A stretch of DNA of 64,000 bases, taken from contig SUXW01000003.1 of NCBI GenBank assembly GCA_015060765.1, positions 124,001 to 188,000 of the forward strand, written 5' to 3'. The notes beneath the pieces were generated by a model. That model was not told the origin of the DNA. It made no database searches and was given only the letters and a program-made list of their open reading frames with translations. Every line of letters starts with the position of its first letter. Positions within the stretch are counted from its first letter, which is position 1. Position numbers and translations under genes: made by a program. The DNA comes from Bacteroides sp. GTDB lineage: Bacteria > Bacteroidota > Bacteroidia > Bacteroidales > Bacteroidaceae. Shown here in pieces: positions 59,305-64,000 of this stretch.

Positions 59305-59475
59305 TTATTTCTTTTTCAGTAAGAGAATCATTTTTTTCAATCGTTCCACACTTGCGTCAATACGTGCACGCTCCTTCTTCCGTTCTTCTTCAGAAGGTAG
59401 TTGCTCTATTTCGGCAAGGAATTGCTTTGCATCCTTACCATATAGTATGGGAGTATTTCTGATGGGTTTAGCCAT
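59305..59475 (-). CDS. Small 56-aa protein, candidate antitoxin of the GNAT gene
   Basis: This ORF is too short for the ORF track. It reads MAKPIRNTPILYGKDAKQFL and continues AEIEQLPSEEERKKERARID to a Lys-rich end and TAA. It is helical, highly charged, and ends two bases before the GNAT start codon, so the two are certainly co-transcribed. The MAKPIRNTPxLxGxDAxxF opening is common in small Bacteroidales proteins paired with GNAT genes. It is likely the antitoxin or DNA-binding partner. Confidence 0.6.
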   Translation of the reverse strand: MAKPIRNTPILYGKDAKQFLAEIEQLPSEEERKKERARIDASVERLKKMILLLKKK

Positions 59476-59554
59476 ATATTATCTATTTTGTCGCAAAGTA
59501 ATGAATTATTTTCCTAAATTCCTAACAGCCTCATTGCTTTTTATAGAAATTAGT

Positions 59555-59803
59555 AATCGCAACGAGCGAAGCAATGTTAAGTCACGGGGAACCGGCCTTT
59601 AGTGGAGGAGCGTGAAGAAAATCGGACTTGTTTCCGTGAAGAAGAAAAAGCTGTTTGAGCGTAGCGAGTTCTTTTTCTTTAGGAAACAAGCCCGATTTTT
59701 AGCTCCGGAACGGGAGCCGGCAGTCTTTTTTCGGACATAGTCCTCAACAACTCGTCTTTTTTGTTATCTTTTTTCTTTCTGCTGCCAGAAAGAAAAAAGT
59801 AAG
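59555..59803 (-). repeat. Structured intergenic repeat, copy R8
   Basis: Inverted relative to R1; the arms are AAAATCGGACTTGTTTCC and GGAAACAAGCCCGATTTT, again a distinct but pairing version. The alpha hairpin (59768-59799) lies 13 bases past the stop of the minus-strand GH26 gene and should terminate it. The copy fills the gap between the GNAT pair and GH26; 59476-59554 holds only the upstream region of the small ORF. Confidence 0.85.
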
Positions 59804-59811
59804 AGGAATAA

Positions 59812-61257
59812 TCATTTCAACGCTTTCTTCACCGCCTCTCTATCCAATACAAAGCTGCAGCTCATGGCATCTTTCCACCAATCGGTATTGGCATGCTGGT
59901 GTTTGTCCAGGCTGCTGGCATCGTAATGATACCACGGCATGAACCATCCCCATTTGCCTCCTGCGTTCCATTGGTCGGAGATCTTGCCTACACTGCCACA
60001 TTCGCTGAGTACCACCATCTTCTTGGGGTAGGTCTGCTGGATGGCTTTGAAGTGGTTGGCGTTCTGTGTGGCATCTTTTTCGTTGTTGTAGTTGGCTCCG
60101 TAGAGGTCGCGTCCGATGATGTCTACGTATTCGTCGCCAGGATAGAAGTCGGCATCCTTTTCTTGGGTGGTCCATACCCAGATGAGGTTGTTGATGCCTT
60201 TGGACTGGAAGAAGTCGAACATGTAGCGCCAGAGCTTGACATATACTTCACCGCCGTCGTATCCCCACCAGAACCAGGCTGTGCCACCGTTGTATTCGTA
60301 GGTGTTACCGGCTGCTTCGTGCATCGGGCGCCAGATGACGGGGATACCTTTGTCTTGCAGGAGCTTGAGGTAGCCTGCCATCTTTTCCAGATCGGCTTTG
60401 GCGATCTTGTTTTCCCAACTGCCTTCCTGGAAGATGTTCTTCGGGCGGAATGTGGTGGTCCAGTTGTCGCCGTTCTTCTTTCCGTCGCCCGGGGTACAGG
60501 TGTAGTGGTTGAGGTCCGTCACCTGATCATGGGCCGGAACGTTCCAGTGCCAGCAGGCGGATACGATACCTCCTGCCTTGTACCAGTCTTCTACCACTTG
60601 CGTTTTGGAGTAGTCGATCCAGTTGGCTGGCGACCACTGCAGGTGGATGTAGTCGAACGTATTGATGGCGGGGTACTTGCCGGTGGCTTTGTACACCATC
60701 TGGGCCTCGTCGATGTTCCAGCTGACGTTGGCGATGGTGTTCGAAAGGATTTTCTCGCCGTAGACGGTGAGCAGGTAGTTATAGAGCAACTGGGTTTCTG
60801 CCATGGGATTGGGGGTGCAGAGCTTGCCCTGTGCGGTGGGAGGAGCAGGCTTGTCCACGGTGGTGAAGGTCAGGCTTACCGGTGCGGCCTCGGCTTTTCC
60901 CAGTCCGGTCACGGCTCCTTTGCCTACGGTCAGCGTGTAGGTGGTTTCCTTCTTCAGTCCGCTAATTTGTACCGTCAGCTCTTTCTGCATGGCATAGACA
61001 TTGGTTATCTGTGCTCCGTTGTCGATGGTTACCCATTGGTATCCTCCTACCGAAAGGCTGATGGTCTGGTCGTAGGTCAGTTTCACTGTCAGATCGCCAT
61101 CGGAGATACCGGTTGCCCCTTGTGCGGGTGAGGTGGATACCAAGGCCGGTGGGTCTTGTACGGGTGATTCGTTGCCTCCGGGTGCATCGTCGCCGCCGGA
61201 ACAGGCAATCATGGCCATCCCGAGGATAGCCATGACAGAGTATAGGAATGTTTTCAT
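59812..61257 (-). CDS. GH26 endo-beta-mannanase with Ig-like domain (surface lipoprotein)
   Basis: A 481-aa lipoprotein. The signal is KTFLYSVMAILGMAMIACSGGDD, and the acidic residues right after Cys fit the Bacteroides surface-export signal. Residues 30-145 are an Ig/Big-5-like beta domain (LVSTSPAQGATGISDGDLTV). The GH26 domain follows: IWRPMHEAAGNTYEYNGGTAWFWWG with the acid Glu, and VLSECGSVG with the nucleophile. The ORF track starts at 61320, inside the epimerase gene; the ATG at 61257 overlaps the epimerase stop (ATGA) and gives a proper signal peptide. It is the last gene of the minus-strand mannan operon. Confidence 0.92.
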   Translation of the reverse strand: MKTFLYSVMAILGMAMIACSGGDDAPGGNESPVQDPPALVSTSPAQGATGISDGDLTVKLTYDQTISLSVGGYQWVTIDNGAQITNVYAMQKELTVQISGLKKETTYTLTVGKGAVTGLGKAEAAPVSLTFTTVDKPAPPTAQGKLCTPNPMAETQLLYNYLLTVYGEKILSNTIANVSWNIDEAQMVYKATGKYPAINTFDYIHLQWSPANWIDYSKTQVVEDWYKAGGIVSACWHWNVPAHDQVTDLNHYTCTPGDGKKNGDNWTTTFRPKNIFQEGSWENKIAKADLEKMAGYLKLLQDKGIPVIWRPMHEAAGNTYEYNGGTAWFWWGYDGGEVYVKLWRYMFDFFQSKGINNLIWVWTTQEKDADFYPGDEYVDIIGRDLYGANYNNEKDATQNANHFKAIQQTYPKKMVVLSECGSVGKISDQWNAGGKWGWFMPWYHYDASSLDKHQHANTDWWKDAMSCSFVLDREAVKKALK

Positions 61258-62447
61258 TGTTCTTTGCATCTTTCTATGATTTCCATGCACATGCGTCCGT
61301 TGTGGTACGGACATTTCCAAAATCCTGCCTTATCGTCCGTGCGGTTGATACTACCGTCGGCCCGTCGGCTCCAGAACCATTCTCCGTTTTCGTAGTCGAT
61401 GAGGTTGGCCTTGATGAATTCCCAGCAGCGGAGTGCTTTCTGGAGGCTGTCTTCATCGCCGAAGTGTTCGTAGAGGTTGAAATAGCCGACGACGGTTTCT
61501 GCCTGTACCCACCAGTGGTAGTCGTTGTCCAAGTGGTTGGTGTCGCAGTGCTTTTCGTACATCATGCCTCCGTTGGCAGTGAGTCCTTCGGCAGCGGCGG
61601 TGCCGACCTTCCGGATGATGGGTTCCACCTTGGCGAGCACTTCCGGATCGCCCAACACGAGTGCGGCCTCGTGGATGAGCCAGGAGGCTTCGATATCGTG
61701 TCCGTAGGAGAGGATGTGGTACTTGCTGTTCCAATCGTCGTCGAAGAAGAGCTGCAAGTGGTGGGTGTCGGGATCCAGGATCTTGTCGGTGAACAGCTCG
61801 ATGAGGTTCTTGACCTGTTGCTTGAGCTTTTCGTCCTTCCATACCCGGTAGAGATTGGTGTACGGTTCCAGGATGTGGAGGTGCGTGTTCATGGTCTTCC
61901 GTTCGTTGGCATCCTTTTCGCTCAGTCGCATGTCGGCTATCTCGTTCCATTCGCGGGTGGTGGCTTCGAAGTAACCGTTCTTTTCGGTATCGAAGCTATG
62001 GTCCTCGATGGCATGGAAGAGGCGGATGGCATAGTCGAGCGCTTCCTTGTCGCCGGTGGCGCGGTGGTATTCGCTCAGTCCGTAGATGGCAAATCCGAGG
62101 GCATACATCTGCTTCTTGGTATCGGAAGGGATGCCTTTGTGGTTGAGTGCCCAGTAGATGCCTCCGTATTCCTTGTCGTAGAAATCGTTGATGATTACCC
62201 GTTTGGCACGGGTAGCCATCTGCAGGTATTCTTCCTTGCGCAACAGACGGTAGGCTGCCGAGTAGGTCCACAGGATGCGGGCGTTGAGGATGGCTCCCTT
62301 GTCGGCATCGGGGTCCCGTTCTTCGTTGCCGGTGATGCGTCCGTAGAATCCTCCCTGACAGTCGATCATGCGATTAATCCAGTAGGGAAGGATGTTGTTG
62401 GTCAGTACATCGTGTACTTCGTTCCGTAAGTTCTTAATCTTCATCAT
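61254..62447 (-). CDS. AGE-family epimerase (mannobiose/cellobiose 2-epimerase)
   Basis: A 397-aa enzyme of the N-acylglucosamine/cellobiose 2-epimerase family. The (alpha/alpha)6 barrel stretches are GGFYGRITGNEERDPDADKG, RILWTYSAAYRLL, KEYGGIYWALNHKG, SYGHDIEASWLIHEAA with the catalytic His, and HWWVQAETVVGYFN. In Bacteroides mannan operons it converts mannobiose to mannosyl-glucose, the substrate of GH130. It overlaps GH26 by four bases and lies 26 bases after the esterase gene. Confidence 0.92.
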   Translation of the reverse strand: MMKIKNLRNEVHDVLTNNILPYWINRMIDCQGGFYGRITGNEERDPDADKGAILNARILWTYSAAYRLLRKEEYLQMATRAKRVIINDFYDKEYGGIYWALNHKGIPSDTKKQMYALGFAIYGLSEYHRATGDKEALDYAIRLFHAIEDHSFDTEKNGYFEATTREWNEIADMRLSEKDANERKTMNTHLHILEPYTNLYRVWKDEKLKQQVKNLIELFTDKILDPDTHHLQLFFDDDWNSKYHILSYGHDIEASWLIHEAALVLGDPEVLAKVEPIIRKVGTAAAEGLTANGGMMYEKHCDTNHLDNDYHWWVQAETVVGYFNLYEHFGDEDSLQKALRCWEFIKANLIDYENGEWFWSRRADGSINRTDDKAGFWKCPYHNGRMCMEIIERCKEQ

Positions 62448-62473
62448 TTTTTCTATCTATGTAGTGGGGGGAC

Positions 62474-63754
62474 TTATTCGAGTCCCATTTGTTTCCAAAG
62501 CCATTGGTTCCAGGCATCGTATTGTTCCTGGTACCAGAAGTGTCCGGTTTCGAGGTAGGGATGCAGTTCCTTGGGAGCCGTCAGGCTGTTGTAGGCTGCA
62601 TGCATGGAGGTGGGGGGACATACTTCGTCGTTCCATCCCCAGCTGTACCAACCGGGTACCTGGATGCGGCGGGCGAAGTTCACCGAGTCGTAGTAGCGGC
62701 TAACTTCCAAGCGGTCGGCATCGGGCTTCTGGTAATAGAAGTAGTGGGGCCATCCACCGGCTTGTCCGTAGATGAAGGCTTCGTGGTCGCACATGGCGGG
62801 GTGTACCGCTGCCAGGCAGGTGACGCTGGGATGAAGTGCGGCAGTGGAGAACGAGAGGGCACCTCCCTGACTGCTACCTGTCACACCGAGTGCCTTGCCG
62901 TTGTATTGGGGCAGGCTGCAGATGAAGTCGACGGCACGGACGGCTCCGACAAATACGCGCTTGTAGTAAAACTCGTCGCGGTTGTCGGCATTGGCTTGCC
63001 AGTAGTTGGCCAGCGCACCGCTGTACAGGCGGTCGTAGAAATCCTGCGTCAGGTTGACGGGGATACCGTGTACACCGATTTCGAGGGTGATGGCACCCTT
63101 TTCGGCTGTCTGAATGTCGCCGTAGTAGGGACGGATGCCGGCACCGGGTACGCGGAGCAGAGCCGGGTATTTGCCAGGTGCCTTGGGCATGCAGAGGATG
63201 CCGTAGGTGCGTGAGCCCCAACGGATGTTATGGAAGCTGACGTGGTAGACGTTCACCGTTTCGGTGCAGCGTTCGGGAATCAGTTCCATGGTAGGCTTCA
63301 GCGGAGTGCGACGGGCCTCTTCCAAGGTCTTTTTCCAAAACTCATCGAAATCCTGCGGGTTCTTGACCTTGGCCTGGATCTTCTCGGGGGCATAGCCGGC
63401 AGCGGCGATTCCTTCGTAGGTGCGGCCGTTGACGTGCGCTCTGACCTTGCAACGGATGAATCCCGGTTGTTTCAGCGATGATTTTACGGTGAGCTCACCG
63501 TTTTTCAGTACCACTCCCTGCTTCTTTTCGGTGGGGTACATTTCGGGACCGAGTTCGTAGTCGATGACCGCTCCGGGCAAGAGGTTCTGTGCCTTGTATA
63601 CCTGGATGCGGAAACTGCATTTCTCTTTCGGCTGGTAGGTCCAGTCGGTATGGTCGGGTGATACCACCACCCGTATCTCGTTGCCCCGTATCTGAGCCTG
63701 CAGCGTGAGCAGGGTCAGTACTAGTGCGGAGCAGAATAGTGCGATGCGTTTCAT
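62474..63754 (-). CDS. Secreted acetyl (xylan/mannan) esterase, CE7-like
   Basis: A 426-aa protein with a signal peptide (KRIALFCSALVLTLLTLQAQ), a beta-rich N-terminal region (25-130), and an alpha/beta hydrolase domain of the acetyl xylan esterase AXE1/CE7 type. The nucleophile is in GVTGSSQGGALSFS, and VPGAGIRPY and RRIQVPGWYSWGWNDEVCPP (Asp) with a final His (ETGHFWYQ) complete the triad. It probably deacetylates mannan. It is eight bases from the partial mannanase gene upstream. Confidence 0.9.
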   Translation of the reverse strand: MKRIALFCSALVLTLLTLQAQIRGNEIRVVVSPDHTDWTYQPKEKCSFRIQVYKAQNLLPGAVIDYELGPEMYPTEKKQGVVLKNGELTVKSSLKQPGFIRCKVRAHVNGRTYEGIAAAGYAPEKIQAKVKNPQDFDEFWKKTLEEARRTPLKPTMELIPERCTETVNVYHVSFHNIRWGSRTYGILCMPKAPGKYPALLRVPGAGIRPYYGDIQTAEKGAITLEIGVHGIPVNLTQDFYDRLYSGALANYWQANADNRDEFYYKRVFVGAVRAVDFICSLPQYNGKALGVTGSSQGGALSFSTAALHPSVTCLAAVHPAMCDHEAFIYGQAGGWPHYFYYQKPDADRLEVSRYYDSVNFARRIQVPGWYSWGWNDEVCPPTSMHAAYNSLTAPKELHPYLETGHFWYQEQYDAWNQWLWKQMGLE

Positions 63755-63762
63755 GGCTTTCC

Positions 63763-64000
63763 TTATTTGACGTTACCCAATTGAGTGTTGATGGACTTGA
63801 TGACGGCTATGGTGCTGCTGTCGGCTGCAAAGACTGAGTTCAGTCCCTGTTGTTCCTGTGCCGGGTCTCCGGTATAGTCATCGCCCTTCATCCAGTAGAT
63901 GTGGTCGTCGGAGAGTTCGGCAAATCCACCCCATGCCCAGAAGTTACATCCGGCAAAGAGTCCCTTTTGTTGTGCGTCGCTGCTGATGAGTTCGAAGATA
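63763..64000 (-). CDS. GH5-type beta-mannanase, C-terminal part (cut by window edge)
   Basis: This is not in the ORF track because its start is beyond the window. On the minus strand the frame reads IFELISSDAQQKGLFAGCNF, then WAWGGFAEL, WMKGDDYTGDPAQEQQGLNS and ends QLGNVK-stop. The NFWAWGG and GDDYTGDPxQExQGLNSVF stretches are typical of the C terminus of GH5 subfamily 7 mannanases in Bacteroides. It would be the first or an early gene of the minus-strand operon. Confidence 0.8.
   Translation of the reverse strand, partial: IFELISSDAQQKGLFAGCNFWAWGGFAELSDDHIYWMKGDDYTGDPAQEQQGLNSVFAADSSTIAVIKSINTQLGNVK

Noticed and set aside
59893-62429. Long plus-strand ORFs (412 and 393 aa) over the minus-strand mannan operon
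   Set aside because: They mirror GH26 and AGE genes with clear catalytic motifs on the other strand; their Val/Gly-rich sequences look like no protein family.

Overview
The window looks like chromosome of a gut Bacteroidales, most likely a Bacteroides or Phocaeicola species. Supporting signs are several matches to the Bacteroides promoter (TTTG, about 19-20 nt, TAnnTTTG), a VirE_N/VapE gene next to an HU-like gene, lipoproteins with an acidic tail after the lipobox Cys, and a mannan-degradation set of the Bacteroides type. The species is inferred from gene content only; no 16S gene is present.

Layout: (1) 1-1402: the end of pgk, two inverted copies of a large structured intergenic repeat, and a four-tRNA operon (Asp, Glu, Gly, Thr) with promoter and terminator. 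(2) 1403-2969: a degenerate 20-bp tandem repeat, a divergent NusG/UpxY-like gene with an apparently doubled architecture, and a leader with two hairpins. (3) 2970-37470: a capsule or exopolysaccharide locus reading rightwards. It holds sugar-nucleotide enzymes, a dTDP-amino-sugar and ATP-grasp module, a CDP-polyol/LicD module, a flippase, a polymerase, five or six glycosyltransferases, UDP-ManNAcA synthesis, a WecA-like initiating transferase and three coupled end genes. Genes 2970-7905 are GC-rich; most of 7918-34055 is strikingly AT-rich, as expected for transferred surface-polysaccharide genes. (4) 7927-12012: two ATPase-nuclease defence-type pairs and a nuclease relic interrupt this locus, flanked by a 13-bp direct repeat. 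(5) 37486-42436: a second accessory island bracketed by a 393-bp imperfect direct repeat of the 3' end of the nucleotidyltransferase gene. It carries a Cas2-fold-like/ATPase/unknown operon, a scrambled relic and an S24-like/membrane-protein pair. (6) 42830-46109: a VapE-type primase-helicase gene bracketed by iterated CATGTAGGGA boxes and a perfect 21-bp inverted repeat, then an HU-like gene. (7) 46537-53477: an AAA ATPase/subtilase pair, a PAS histidine kinase and an MNT/HEPN toxin-antitoxin pair, largely separated by more copies of the structured repeat. (8) 53853-64000: two convergent mannan-utilisation operons with a GNAT toxin-antitoxin-like pair between them.

How it works together: the locus could make an undecaprenyl-linked repeat unit (WecA-like start, glycosyltransferases, Wzx flippase, Wzy polymerase) containing uronic acids, ManNAcA and an N-acylated amino sugar, decorated by a LicD-transferred phospho-alcohol. 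No Wza/Wzc export genes and no glucose-1-phosphate thymidylyltransferase are in view, so those must lie elsewhere. In the mannan region, GH26 and GH5 enzymes would cut mannan to mannobiose, esterases deacetylate, the GPH symporter imports, the AGE epimerase makes mannosyl-glucose and GH130 phosphorolyses it.

The best candidates for undescribed systems are the Cas2-fold-like/DUF3696-type ATPase/unknown operon (37646-39954), the AAA/subtilase pair (46638-50064), the S24-like/4-TM pair (40845-42298), the iteron-bracketed VapE unit (42881-45451) and the modular, covarying intergenic hairpin family. All functional statements are from reading sequence by eye; no database search was run.
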